NCBI GenBank assembly: GCA_041659285.1
Contig: JBAZYO010000009.1
Coordinates: forward strand, 1 to 64,000
Reading direction: 5' to 3'
From: Vicinamibacterales bacterium
Lineage (GTDB): Bacteria > Acidobacteriota > Vicinamibacteria > Vicinamibacterales > UBA2999
Length of the DNA stretch: 64,000 nt
Positions 50,652 through 58,361 of this stretch are shown one piece after another; position 1 is the first letter of the stretch; every line of letters begins with the position of its first letter. The position numbers and the translations under genes are program-made. The notes under the pieces are model-generated. The model did not search any database, was not told the origin of the DNA, and was given only the letters and a program-made list of their open reading frames with translations.

Positions 50652-52097
50652 TTAACCGACCGACCCTTCGAGAGAAATTCCGAGCAGCTTCTGCGCCTCG
50701 ACCGCGAACTCCATGGGGAGCTCCCTGAACACCTCCTTGCAGAAGCCCGACACGATCATGTTGATCGCGTCTTCCTTCGAGATGCCACGCGACTCGCAAT
50801 AGAAGATCTGGTCCTCGCCGATCTTCGAGGTCGAGGCTTCGTGCTCCACCTTGGCGGTGGTGTTCTTGATTTCCAGGTACGGAAACGTGTGCGCGCCGCA
50901 GCGGTCGCCAATCAGCAGCGAGTCGCACTGCGAGTAGTTGCGGGCGTTGGCCGCGTTCCGGCCGATCTTGACGGCGCCGCGGTAGGTGTTCTGGCCCCGG
51001 CCGGCGGAGATCCCCTTCGACACGATCGTGCTGCGGGTGTTCTTGCCCAGGTGAATCATCTTGGTGCCGGTGTCGGCCTGCTGGTGGTTGTTGGTGACCG
51101 CCACCGAGTAGAACTCGCCAACCGAGTCGTTGCCCTGCAGGATGCAGCTCGGGTACTTCCAGGTCACGGCGGAGCCGGTTTCCACCTGAGTCCACGTGAT
51201 CTTCGAGCGGTCGCCCTTGCAGATGCCGCGCTTGGTGACGAAGTTGTAGATGCCGCCCTTGCCGTTCTTGTCGCCGGGGTACCAGTTCTGGACGGTGGAG
51301 TACTTGATGGTCGCGTCGGTGTGGGCGACCAGCTCGACCACCGCCGCGTGCAGCTGGTGCTCGTCGCGCATCGGCGCCGTGCAGCCCTCGAGGTAGCTCA
51401 CCGTCGCGCCTTCGTCGGCGATGATCAGGGTGCGCTCGAACTGCCCGGTGTTCTTGGCGTTGATGCGGAAGTAGGTGGACAGCTCCATCGGGCAGCGCAC
51501 GCCCTTCGGGATGTAGACGAAGCTGCCGTCGCTGAACACCGCCGAGTTGAGCGCGGCGAAGTAGTTGTCAGTGTGCGGCACCACGGAGCCGACGTACTGC
51601 TTCACCAGCCCGGGGTGATTCTTCACGGCTTCCGAGAACGAGCAGAAGATGATGCCGAGCTCGGCCAGCTTGCTGCGGAAGGTCGTCGCCACCGACACCG
51701 AGTCGAACACGGCGTCGACCGCCACGTTCGAGAGCAGCTTCTGCTCTTCGATCGGGATGCCCAGCTTGTCGAAGGTGGCGCGGATCTCCGGGTCAACCTC
51801 GTCCAGGCTGTTCAGCTTCTTCTTCTCCGAGGGCGCGGCATAGTAGCTCACGCCCTGGTAGTCGATCGGCTCGTAGGTGACGTTCTGCCAGTGCGGCTCT
51901 TCCATCTTGAGCCACGCGCGGAACGCCTTGAGGCGCCAGTCGAGCATCCACTCGGGCTCGCCCTTCTTCGACGAGATCAAGCGGACGACGTCCTCGTTCA
52001 GGCCGACCGGGACGATGTCCTGCTCGACGTCGGTGACGAACCCGTACTTGTATTCGGTGTTCGCCAGTTCTTCGATTTGCTTGGTTGCTGTGCTCAT
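50652..52097 (-). CDS. sufB: SufB, Fe-S assembly scaffold
   Basis: 481 residues from the ATG at 52097, preceded by AGGA. SufB signatures: SKKGEPEWMLDWRLKAFRAWLKM, SYLEGCTAPMRDEHQLHAAVVEL, KRGICKGDRSKITWTQVETGSAVTWKYPSCILQGNDSVGEFYSVAVTNNHQQADTGTKMIHLGKNTRSTIVSKGIS, with the conserved Cys in YSQCDSLLIGDRCGAHTFPYLE. The core scaffold where the cluster is built. Complete. Confidence 0.95.
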   Translation of the reverse strand: MSTATKQIEELANTEYKYGFVTDVEQDIVPVGLNEDVVRLISSKKGEPEWMLDWRLKAFRAWLKMEEPHWQNVTYEPIDYQGVSYYAAPSEKKKLNSLDEVDPEIRATFDKLGIPIEEQKLLSNVAVDAVFDSVSVATTFRSKLAELGIIFCSFSEAVKNHPGLVKQYVGSVVPHTDNYFAALNSAVFSDGSFVYIPKGVRCPMELSTYFRINAKNTGQFERTLIIADEGATVSYLEGCTAPMRDEHQLHAAVVELVAHTDATIKYSTVQNWYPGDKNGKGGIYNFVTKRGICKGDRSKITWTQVETGSAVTWKYPSCILQGNDSVGEFYSVAVTNNHQQADTGTKMIHLGKNTRSTIVSKGISAGRGQNTYRGAVKIGRNAANARNYSQCDSLLIGDRCGAHTFPYLEIKNTTAKVEHEASTSKIGEDQIFYCESRGISKEDAINMIVSGFCKEVFRELPMEFAVEAQKLLGISLEGSVG

Positions 52098-52104
52098 GAC
52101 ATTC

Positions 52105-52434
52105 CTAGGCCGAAAACGACGTGCCGCAGCCGCACGTGCTCGTCGCATGCGGGTTCTTCAACGTAAAGCTGGTCGCCAGCATGTTGTGCTCGTCGAAATC
52201 GAGCACCGTGCCGTCGAGCAATTTCAGGCTGCGAGGGTCAACGAAGACCTTCGCGCCGCCGGCGCCTTCGAACACCGCGTCGGTCTCACGGGCCGCGGCG
52301 TCCCACTCGAACTGGTAGCTGAAGCCCGAGCACCCGCCGGCCTTGATCGCAATGCGGAGGCCGCCCTCGGGCTGCTGGTTCTTGACCAGCTGGCGCGTGA
52401 TGACGCGCGCCGCGCTTTCAGTGATCTCGATCAT
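52105..52434 (-). CDS. sufA: A-type iron-sulfur carrier
   Basis: 109 residues, HesB/IscA family: ITESAARVITRQL, IAIKAGGCSGFSYQFEWD, LDFDEHNMLATSFTLKNPHATSTCGCGTSFSA with all three ligand Cys (one in GGCSG, two in CGCG). Takes clusters to apoproteins. The ATG overlaps the TGA of the IscU-like gene (ATGA). I use sufA because it lies in a suf operon, but IscA and ErpA cannot be told apart by sequence alone. Confidence 0.88.
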   Translation of the reverse strand: MIEITESAARVITRQLVKNQQPEGGLRIAIKAGGCSGFSYQFEWDAAARETDAVFEGAGGAKVFVDPRSLKLLDGTVLDFDEHNMLATSFTLKNPHATSTCGCGTSFSA

Positions 52435-52811
52435 GTCGTTCCGCCTTCCGCCGTCGCGCTGGCCAACGCCTGGCGCGCGGCTTCGATCGCCCGGCGCGCG
52501 ACGTGCTCGCGTTCGTGCGCCAGCTGCAGGGTCTCCGTGACCCGCTCGGCCGTGAGCGCCTGCGCCTCGTCCAGCGATGCGCCTTCCAGCCACTCGGCCA
52601 CCAGGCTCGCGCTCGCTATCGCGGCGCTGCAGCCGAACACCCTGAACCGCGCTTCAACCACCCGGGTGCCGCTCACCCGCACGTCGATGCGAGTGACCGC
52701 GCCCTCCTCGAGCGTTCCCGACACGCCCGAGCCGACATCGAGGCCGGCGGGCAGCGTCCCCACCCGTTGCGGCTCGCGGACGCGCTTGAGAACCTCGTCC
52801 GAGTGGCCCAT
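52431..52811 (-). CDS. degenerate IscU-like scaffold with a single Cys
   Basis: 126 residues with the IscU/NifU-N fold: LKRVREPQRVGTLPAGLDVGSGVSG..., VVEARFRVFGCSAAIASASLVAEWLEGASLDEAQAL, and a C-terminal helix AHEREHVARRAIEAARQAL. Of the three conserved Cys only that in FGCSAA remains; the first (normally in the PxCGD turn) and the third (normally HCSxLAExA) are gone, the latter reading EHVARRA. So it cannot bind a cluster in the usual way. Sits between iscS and sufA with short overlaps, while the complete SufU is further down the operon. Confidence 0.75.
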   Translation of the reverse strand: MGHSDEVLKRVREPQRVGTLPAGLDVGSGVSGTLEEGAVTRIDVRVSGTRVVEARFRVFGCSAAIASASLVAEWLEGASLDEAQALTAERVTETLQLAHEREHVARRAIEAARQALASATAEGGTT

Positions 52812-52813
52812 GC

Positions 52814-53959
52814 CTACACCGGCGACATCGCGCGAAGCCGGGTCACGACGTCCGCCACCTTGGCGGCCGCGTAATCGATTTCGGCCGCGGTCGTGGTTCG
52901 CCCGATCCCGAACCGGAGCGAGGCCAGCGCGCGATCCGTTGACAAGCCGAGCGCGACCAGCACGTGCGACGGTTCGGCGGCGGTGCACGCCGCGCCCGAC
53001 GACACGGCGATGTCGTCGAGGCTCACCAGCAGCGCCTCCCCGTCAATTCCGTCGAAGCTGACGTTCAGGTTGCCGGGCAGCCGCGCGTTCAGCGCGCCGT
53101 TCACCGTCATCCCGTCGGTCTTCGCATGGAGGGCCGCGAGCAGACGCTCGCGAAGCGCCGTGGTGCGGCCCGCCTCTTCGGTCATCTCCGCGCGGGCGAT
53201 CTCCGCCGCCCGCCCGAACCCGACAATGCCCGGCACGTTCAAGGTGCCCGACCGCAGGCCGCGCTCGTGGCCGCCGCCGTCGATCTCGGCGGCGAGCCGC
53301 ATTTCAGGCCTGTTCCGCCTCACATACAACGCGCCAACGCCTTTCGGGCCGTACAGCTTGTGCGCCGTCATCGACACCAGGTCCACGTCCAGGGCCTCGA
53401 CGTCGAACGGCACCTTGCCCACCGCCTGCACCGCGTCGGTGTGGAACCACGCGCCCTTCGCGTGGGCCAGCGCCGCCGCGTCCCTGATCGGCTGCAACAC
53501 GCCAATCTCGTTGTTCGCCGCCATCACGCTCACGAGCGCCGTGCGCCCGGTGATCGCCGCGTCCAGCGCGGCGAGGTCGACGAGGCCGACGCCGTTCACC
53601 GGCAGCACCGTGACGCTCCAGCCGTCGTGCTGAAGCCGCGCCATCGGATCGAGCACCGCCTTGTGCTCGGTGGCCACCGTCACGAGATGGTCGCGCTCGC
53701 CACGCCTGGCCTTCGCCGCGCCCTTGATCGCGAGGTTGTTCGCCTCGGTCGCGCCGCTCGTGAAGACCACGTCCTTGCCGCCGGCGCCAATCAACGCGGC
53801 GACCTGCTTCCGGGCCCGCTCGACCGCGTCGTTCGCGGCCCACCCGAACGCGTGTTGCCGGCTCGCCGCGTTCCCGAATCGTTCGGAGAAGAACGGCAGC
53901 ATCGCCTCGACCACACGCGCATCCACGGGGGTCGTCGCGTGATGGTCGAGGTAGATCAT
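52814..53959 (-). CDS. iscS: IscS/NifS-type cysteine desulfurase
   Basis: About 381 residues from the ATG at 53959 (a TTG four codons upstream is also in frame). Group I enzyme: MIYLDHHATTPVD, FTSGATEANNLAIKGAA, HTDAVQAVGKVPFDV, PLP Lys in SMTAHKLYGPKGVGALYV, and active-site Cys in SSGAACTAAEPSHVL. Supplies sulfur to the upstream part of this operon. Its 5' flank carries CTTGGG-type tandem repeats (about 53960-53990). The operon thus encodes two desulfurases, this and SufS. Confidence 0.92.
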   Translation of the reverse strand: MIYLDHHATTPVDARVVEAMLPFFSERFGNAASRQHAFGWAANDAVERARKQVAALIGAGGKDVVFTSGATEANNLAIKGAAKARRGERDHLVTVATEHKAVLDPMARLQHDGWSVTVLPVNGVGLVDLAALDAAITGRTALVSVMAANNEIGVLQPIRDAAALAHAKGAWFHTDAVQAVGKVPFDVEALDVDLVSMTAHKLYGPKGVGALYVRRNRPEMRLAAEIDGGGHERGLRSGTLNVPGIVGFGRAAEIARAEMTEEAGRTTALRERLLAALHAKTDGMTVNGALNARLPGNLNVSFDGIDGEALLVSLDDIAVSSGAACTAAEPSHVLVALGLSTDRALASLRFGIGRTTTAAEIDYAAAKVADVVTRLRAMSPV

Positions 53960-53992
53960 TTCAAGCCCCAAGCCCCAAGTCCCAAGCCGTTG

Positions 53993-54460
53993 TCATTCAC
54001 CAATCGGCGGCACGAACACCATGCGCGACACGGTTGACGGCACCGGCACCGGCGCATCCATCTCCACCGCCATCTCGGCCACGCTCACCGTGGTGAGCGC
54101 GTCGAGGATGCGGTTCTTGATCTTCCACAGCGGGTCGCGAATGCTGCACTTGCCGTACTGATCGCAGTTGTGATCGTCGGTCGAGCAGGCGGTCACGGTC
54201 ACCGGGCCATCAACCGCCTGAATCACGTCGGCCACCGAGATGGTGGCCGCGTGGCGAGCCAGCCGATAGCCGCCGCGCGTGCCCTGCTCCGACGCCAGCA
54301 ACCGCGCACGCACCAACCGCTGCAGCACCTTGGCGAGCAGCTCCAATGGGATGTCGTAGGCCTCCGAAATCTCGCGCGCGCTGGACGAGGCGTCCGGCCG
54401 CATGGCCAGGTGCTTCATCGAGATCAAGGCGTAGTCCGACTTCTTCGAGAGTCTCAGCAT
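53993..54460 (-). CDS. iscR: IscR-type Rrf2 family [2Fe-2S] regulator
   Basis: 155 residues. N-terminal winged helix (LSKKSDYALISMKHLA, AREISEAYDIPLELLAKVLQRLVRARLLASEQGTRGGYRLAR) and a C-terminal cluster segment with Cys92, Cys99 and Cys105 (ACSTDDHNC, YGKCSIRDP). Rrf2 proteins of this kind repress iron-sulfur operons when they carry a cluster. First gene of the isc/suf operon. A 25-bp palindrome in its promoter (54476-54500) is the likely binding site. No T-rich promoter is needed upstream beyond that described. Confidence 0.92.
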   Translation of the reverse strand: MLRLSKKSDYALISMKHLAMRPDASSSAREISEAYDIPLELLAKVLQRLVRARLLASEQGTRGGYRLARHAATISVADVIQAVDGPVTVTACSTDDHNCDQYGKCSIRDPLWKIKNRILDALTTVSVAEMAVEMDAPVPVPSTVSRMVFVPPIGE

Positions 54461-54475
54461 ATTTGCGCGCTACAC

Positions 54476-54500
54476 ATATACGACCGCTGCAGTCCTATAT
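54476..54500. promoter_or_regulatory. 25-bp palindrome in the iscR promoter, probable IscR site
   Basis: Arms ATATACGAC and GTCCTATAT (plus strand) around a 7-nt centre, 8 of 9 bases symmetric. Its ATA..GAC.....GTC..TAT layout follows the Type 1 IscR site. On the minus strand TTGCGG-17-TAATAT would be the promoter, with the palindrome over the -10 region. Confidence 0.65.
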
Positions 54501-54547
54501 TAGTCCCTGATGTCCGACACCGCAAGTCGGCAATGGTCCCCGAGACT

Positions 54548-54570
54548 CGCCGGAGCCTTGGCGTAGGCGG
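54548..54570. repeat. repeat copy between iscR and the cysO~moeB~rhodanese gene
   Basis: CGCCGGAGCCTTGGCGTAGG and three further bases match 48454-48476 at 20 of 23 positions. Intergenic in this case. Confidence 0.6.
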
Positions 54571-54579
54571 TTGGCCGGA

Positions 54580-56034
54580 CTAATACTTCGGCTGGCTCGG
54601 ATCGACCTGGTCTATCCACCCGAGGATGCCGCCCGTCAGGTTCCGGACGCTCGTAAACCCTTTAGAACGAAGGAATTCCTGGGCTTTCGCACTGCGCACC
54701 CCCGACTTGCACTGCGACACGATGTTGGCGTTCGGATCCAGCTCAACGTACCGCTTCGGCAGGTCGCCAAGCGGAATCAGGACCGAACCCTGGATCCGGT
54801 TGATCTGATATTCCTGCGGCTCCCGGACGTCCACGATCACCAGCTTCTCGCCCCGATCGAGCTCCGCCTTGAGTTCGCGCGACGTGAGCGCGTCGGCGCT
54901 CGTCGCCGGCGTCTTCGCGGCCTCCGCCGCGAGCTGGTGCGGGGCGACGCCGCAGAACTGCTCGTAGTCGATCAACCTGGTCACCGTCGGGTGGGTCCCG
55001 CACACCGGGCAGTCGGCGTCCTTGCGCAGCTTCAACTCCCGGAAGCGCATCCGCAGCGCGTCGTAGATCATGAAACGGCCAATCAGCGGTTCGCCGATGC
55101 CGAGGATCAACTTGATGGTCTCGGTGGCCTGGATCACCCCGATGATCCCGGGCAGCACGCCGAACACGCCGCCTTCCGCGCAGCTCGGGACCAGGCCCGG
55201 CGGCGGCGGCTCAGGATACAGGCACCGGTAGCACGGGCCGTCTTTGGTCGCGAACACCGAGGCCTGGCCTTCGAAGCGGAAGATGCTGCCGTAGGCGTTG
55301 GGCTTGCCGCTGAGCACGCAGGCGTCGTTCACCAGGTAGCGCGTCGGAAAGTTGTCGGTGCCGTCGAGAATGACGTCGTAGGGCTCGAAGAACTTCATCG
55401 CGTTCTCCGAGCTGAGCGCCGCGTCGTAGGTCTCGATGTGCACGTTCGGGTTGAGCGCGTTCAGGCGATCCTTCGCCGAGTCCAGCTTCGGCCGGCCGAC
55501 ATCGGGCGTGCCGTGCAGCAACTGGCGCTGCAGGTTGCTGAAGTCCACCACGTCGAAGTCGACAATGCCGATGGTCCCGACGCCGGCCGCGGCGAGATAC
55601 ATCGCCGCCGGCGAACCCAGGCCGCCGGCGCCAATGCACAGGACCTTCCCCGCCTTCAGCTTGCGCTGCCCTTCGACGCCCACCTCCGGCATGATCAGGT
55701 GCCGGCTGTAACGCTTGATCTCGTCGCCCGACAATTCCGGCAGCACCTCGGTGACCGCGGGGCTGCCGCCCGCCACCGACGGGATGATGCTCACCGTGTC
55801 GCCCGCCTTCACCGGCGTCTGGTCCTTCTGCAAGTAGCGGATGTCATCGTCATTGACGTAGACGTTGACGAAACTGCGAAGCTTGCCGTCGGCGGCGTAG
55901 AGGTGCTGCTTCAGACCCGCGTACTTGGTGGTCAGGTTCTGCAGCAGCTCGCCGACGGTGGCCCCGTCCACCTCCACGGTGTCGAGCTTGTCGGTAAACG
56001 GGCGGAGCGGGGTCGGGATGAAGATCTTGATCAT
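54580..56034 (-). CDS. CysO-like sulfur carrier fused to MoeB/E1 and rhodanese
   Basis: 484 residues, three domains. Residues 1 to about 92 are a ubiquitin-like MoaD/CysO domain (KIFIPTPLRPFTD, FVNVYVNDDDIRYL, VSIIPSVAGG). The Gly-Gly is not C-terminal but continues through SPAVTEVLPELSGDE into an E1-like MoeB domain (IGAGGLGSPAAMYLAAAGVGTIGIVD; zinc Cys pairs CYRC and CPVC). Residues about 380-480 are a rhodanese with active-site loop QCKSGVRSA. The first domain resembles mycobacterial CysO and the rest MoeZ. With cysM and mec upstream this is a cysteine-synthesis module; the internal Gly-Gly implies processing or another mechanism. Confidence 0.9.
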   Translation of the reverse strand: MIKIFIPTPLRPFTDKLDTVEVDGATVGELLQNLTTKYAGLKQHLYAADGKLRSFVNVYVNDDDIRYLQKDQTPVKAGDTVSIIPSVAGGSPAVTEVLPELSGDEIKRYSRHLIMPEVGVEGQRKLKAGKVLCIGAGGLGSPAAMYLAAAGVGTIGIVDFDVVDFSNLQRQLLHGTPDVGRPKLDSAKDRLNALNPNVHIETYDAALSSENAMKFFEPYDVILDGTDNFPTRYLVNDACVLSGKPNAYGSIFRFEGQASVFATKDGPCYRCLYPEPPPPGLVPSCAEGGVFGVLPGIIGVIQATETIKLILGIGEPLIGRFMIYDALRMRFRELKLRKDADCPVCGTHPTVTRLIDYEQFCGVAPHQLAAEAAKTPATSADALTSRELKAELDRGEKLVIVDVREPQEYQINRIQGSVLIPLGDLPKRYVELDPNANIVSQCKSGVRSAKAQEFLRSKGFTSVRNLTGGILGWIDQVDPSQPKY

Positions 56035-56119
56035 GATTTGGTGATCTGGTGATTTGGTGAGTTGGTGATTTGGGCTTCGGGATTTAGGGATCTAGGGATC
56101 TAGGGACTAGGGACTAGGG
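56035..56119. repeat. G-rich degenerate tandem repeats
   Basis: On the plus strand TGATTTGG-type units (56041-56070) lead into seven GGG runs at 56072-56119 separated by 4-5 nt (unit like GGGATCTA). Four or more such runs form a G-quadruplex motif. The right end reads into the last codons and stop (TAG) of mec. Confidence 0.7.
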
Positions 56120-56542
56120 ATTTGGTGACTCGGTGATCGCCACGGGCTCTTCAGCGAAGGCCGAGCGGTCTTCTTTCAAGCGCCACGACGTCAACAACTG
56201 GTCTTCGCCCGCCATGACCGAGACGATCACGTAAGAGAACGACGGCCACGCGTGGTCCAGGTCGTACTGCGAGGGCCGGGCGGGGTGGTCGGGATGCGAG
56301 TGGTAGAAGCCGAGCAGGTCGAGCCCGGTTTCGCGGGCGCGCTTCTCGGCGCCCCGATAGTCGTCCGGCCTCACCAGGAAGCGCCGCCTCGGGCCCTCTT
56401 CGGTCGTGTTGGGCAGGGCGTGCGCCGCGTGCACGACGCCGTCGCGGCCCAGCAGGGCGCCGCAGCATTCGTGCGGGAACGTTTCCCGCCCGTGCGCGCG
56501 AATGGCGGCGTCCGTGGCCGGCCGCAACACCAGCCCGGCCAT
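56114..56542 (-). CDS. mec: Mec-like JAMM/Mov34 peptidase
   Basis: 142 residues. The JAMM zinc site reads EC-CGALLG with the conserved Glu in TFPHECCG, and GFYHSHPDHPARPSQYD, which fits HxHx10D, so the metalloprotease should be active. Mycobacterial Mec removes cysteine from CysO-Cys; this protein occupies the same place between cysM and a cysO-like domain. Overlaps cysM by TGATG. The last residues (ITESPNP) and stop come from a G-rich repeat, so the C-terminus is odd. Confidence 0.85.
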   Translation of the reverse strand: MAGLVLRPATDAAIRAHGRETFPHECCGALLGRDGVVHAAHALPNTTEEGPRRRFLVRPDDYRGAEKRARETGLDLLGFYHSHPDHPARPSQYDLDHAWPSFSYVIVSVMAGEDQLLTSWRLKEDRSAFAEEPVAITESPNP

Positions 56543-57495
56543 CAGTTGGTGCCGCCAATCGAGGCGCCTTCCGGGGGATTCTCCCAGAAGCGCTCCGACA
56601 AGTAGCGTTCGCCACCGTCGCAGAACACCACGACGACCACCGCGCCGGGGCGCGCGACCTCCAGTGCGCCGACCAGGTTGGCGCCGCTCGAAATGCCGAC
56701 GAGCAAACCCTCTTCCTGCGCCAGGCGCCGCGTCATCTCGTAGGCCTCTTCCGTGCCGACCCGCACGTCTTCATCCGCCAGCGCCGGATCGTAGATGCCG
56801 GGGACCATGGCCGATTCCATGTGCTTGAGTCCTTCGAGCCCGTGCAGCGGCGAGTCGGGCTGCACCGATGCGAGCACGATGTCCCGCTTGAACTCGCGGA
56901 GGCGGCGGCCGGTGCCGACGAACGTGCCGCTCGTGCCCAGGCCGGCGACGAAGTGGGTCAGGCGCGAGCCGGCCTGCCTGATAATTTCCGGACCTGTGGT
57001 GTCGTAGTGCGCGCGCCAGTTGAAATCGTTGTTGTACTGATCGGCGTAGAAGAACCGATCCGGCGCCTGGCCGTTCACCTCTTGCGCCATGCGGATGGCG
57101 CCGTCAGAGCCTTCGAGCGGATTGGTGAAGATCAGCTCCGCGCCGTAGGCGCGCAGGATGCGCTTGCGCTCGGGCGTGACGTTCTCCGGCATGCACAACC
57201 TCACCTTGAAGCCCATGGCCGCGCCGATCATCGCGTAGGCAATGCCGGTGTTGCCGGAGGTGGCGTCGAGAATGATCTTCTCGGGCACGAGGCGGCCCGA
57301 GGCGATGCCCTCCTGCACCATGCGCAAGGCCGGGCGATCCTTCACCGATCCACCGGGGTTCTTCCACTCGGCCTTGGCGTACAGCTCGACGCCAGGCAGG
57401 TCGCGCTCGATGCGGCGCAGGCGAATGAGCGGCGTGTCGCCGATCAAGTCGATGATCGACGGGGTCACGTTCGTCGTGGTCGTAGGCGTTTCCAT
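56542..57495 (-). CDS. cysM: cysteine synthase CysM
   Basis: 317 residues, PLP fold type II. PLP Lys in KNPGGSVKDRPALRM, ATSGNTGIAYAMIGAAMGFKVRLCMPEN, and GLGTSGTFVGTGRRLREF. In mycobacterial CysM Arg220 selects O-phosphoserine; here the aligned loop GLEGLKHMESAMVP has Lys there, which keeps the charge. It uses CysO thiocarboxylate rather than free sulfide in that system. First gene of the cysM-mec-cysO~moeB~rhodanese operon, translationally coupled to mec. Confidence 0.9.
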   Translation of the reverse strand: METPTTTTNVTPSIIDLIGDTPLIRLRRIERDLPGVELYAKAEWKNPGGSVKDRPALRMVQEGIASGRLVPEKIILDATSGNTGIAYAMIGAAMGFKVRLCMPENVTPERKRILRAYGAELIFTNPLEGSDGAIRMAQEVNGQAPDRFFYADQYNNDFNWRAHYDTTGPEIIRQAGSRLTHFVAGLGTSGTFVGTGRRLREFKRDIVLASVQPDSPLHGLEGLKHMESAMVPGIYDPALADEDVRVGTEEAYEMTRRLAQEEGLLVGISSGANLVGALEVARPGAVVVVVFCDGGERYLSERFWENPPEGASIGGTN

Positions 57496-57628
57496 GTCCG
57501 ACTCTATCGGTCTTCGATTTTAAGTCAGAACCTCTCCCACCGAACCTGGTCCGTTCGCAGCGGTTCAGACAAATTCAGGATGGTTCGGATGAGTTTTGGT
57601 TCTGGAAGGTCCGTCTTGTAAAGCCCGA

Positions 57629-58324
57629 CTATTTCAGGGACGCCGTCAGCCGGATCTGCGCGCGGATCTCCAACTCACCTGCCGCCACCGGCGTGCTCGC
57701 ATCCTCCGCCTTCATCCGCATGGCCATCACCGGCGCCTCGCCCCCGCGGTTCACGGACAATTCCTCGATGCGCATCACGCGATCGATCGAGCGCCTGGCG
57801 CCGGTCGCCAGCGCCTCGGCCCGGCCCATGGCGTTGGCCACCGCCAGCTGCAGGGCCTCCCGCTCGAGCGCCTCCCGGCGCTTGACGTCGAATCGGAGCC
57901 CGTGGAGGTTGGTCGCACCGGACCCGACCGCGGCATCCAGCACGTCCCCGAGCTTCGCGAAGTCGTCCACGCGCACCTCGATGGTGTGGCGCGCCACGTA
58001 GCCGCGCGCCGTCTGCCGCCCGTTGGCGTAGTCGTATTCCATCTGCAGGTCGATGGCGAGAGTGCGAACAGCGTCTTTCGGGATGCCAATCGCCGACATC
58101 TTCTGCTGCACGGCGGTCATCGCTTCCGCGTTTCGGGCCTGCGCGTCTTTCGAAATCTTCGACCGGCTCTCCGCGCCGATGCGGACCCACGCTTGATCGG
58201 GCACCGCCGTCACGATGCCTTCGCCCGACACTTCGATCAACGACGGTTGCGGCGCCGGCGCCTGGGCGCCGGCAGGTGCGGTCGCCACGACGAGCGCGAT
58301 GAGTGCGGAGGCCACGGTCTTCAT
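57629..58324 (-). CDS. secreted SIMPL (DUF541) protein
   Basis: 231 residues. Signal peptide (TVASALIALVVATAPAGAQ) and DUF541 domain: LIEVSGEGIVTAVPDQAWVRIGAESR, MEYDYANGRQTARGYVARHTIEVRVDD, FDVKRREALEREALQLAVANAMGRAEALA. SIMPL proteins are periplasmic, form ring-shaped assemblies in some species, and have no assigned reaction. The ATG at 58324 follows CACACT by 6 nt. Single gene upstream of cysM. Confidence 0.85.
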   Translation of the reverse strand: MKTVASALIALVVATAPAGAQAPAPQPSLIEVSGEGIVTAVPDQAWVRIGAESRSKISKDAQARNAEAMTAVQQKMSAIGIPKDAVRTLAIDLQMEYDYANGRQTARGYVARHTIEVRVDDFAKLGDVLDAAVGSGATNLHGLRFDVKRREALEREALQLAVANAMGRAEALATGARRSIDRVMRIEELSVNRGGEAPVMAMRMKAEDASTPVAAGELEIRAQIRLTASLK

Positions 58325-58361
58325 GGATGCAGTGTGCCACAGCGCCCAGGCACCAGAAAGC

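Noticed and set aside
53960..53990. CTTGGG tandem repeats upstream of iscS considered as a strong G-quadruplex
   Set aside because: Only three runs of three or more G are present on the strand, fewer than the four needed for a stable three-layer form.
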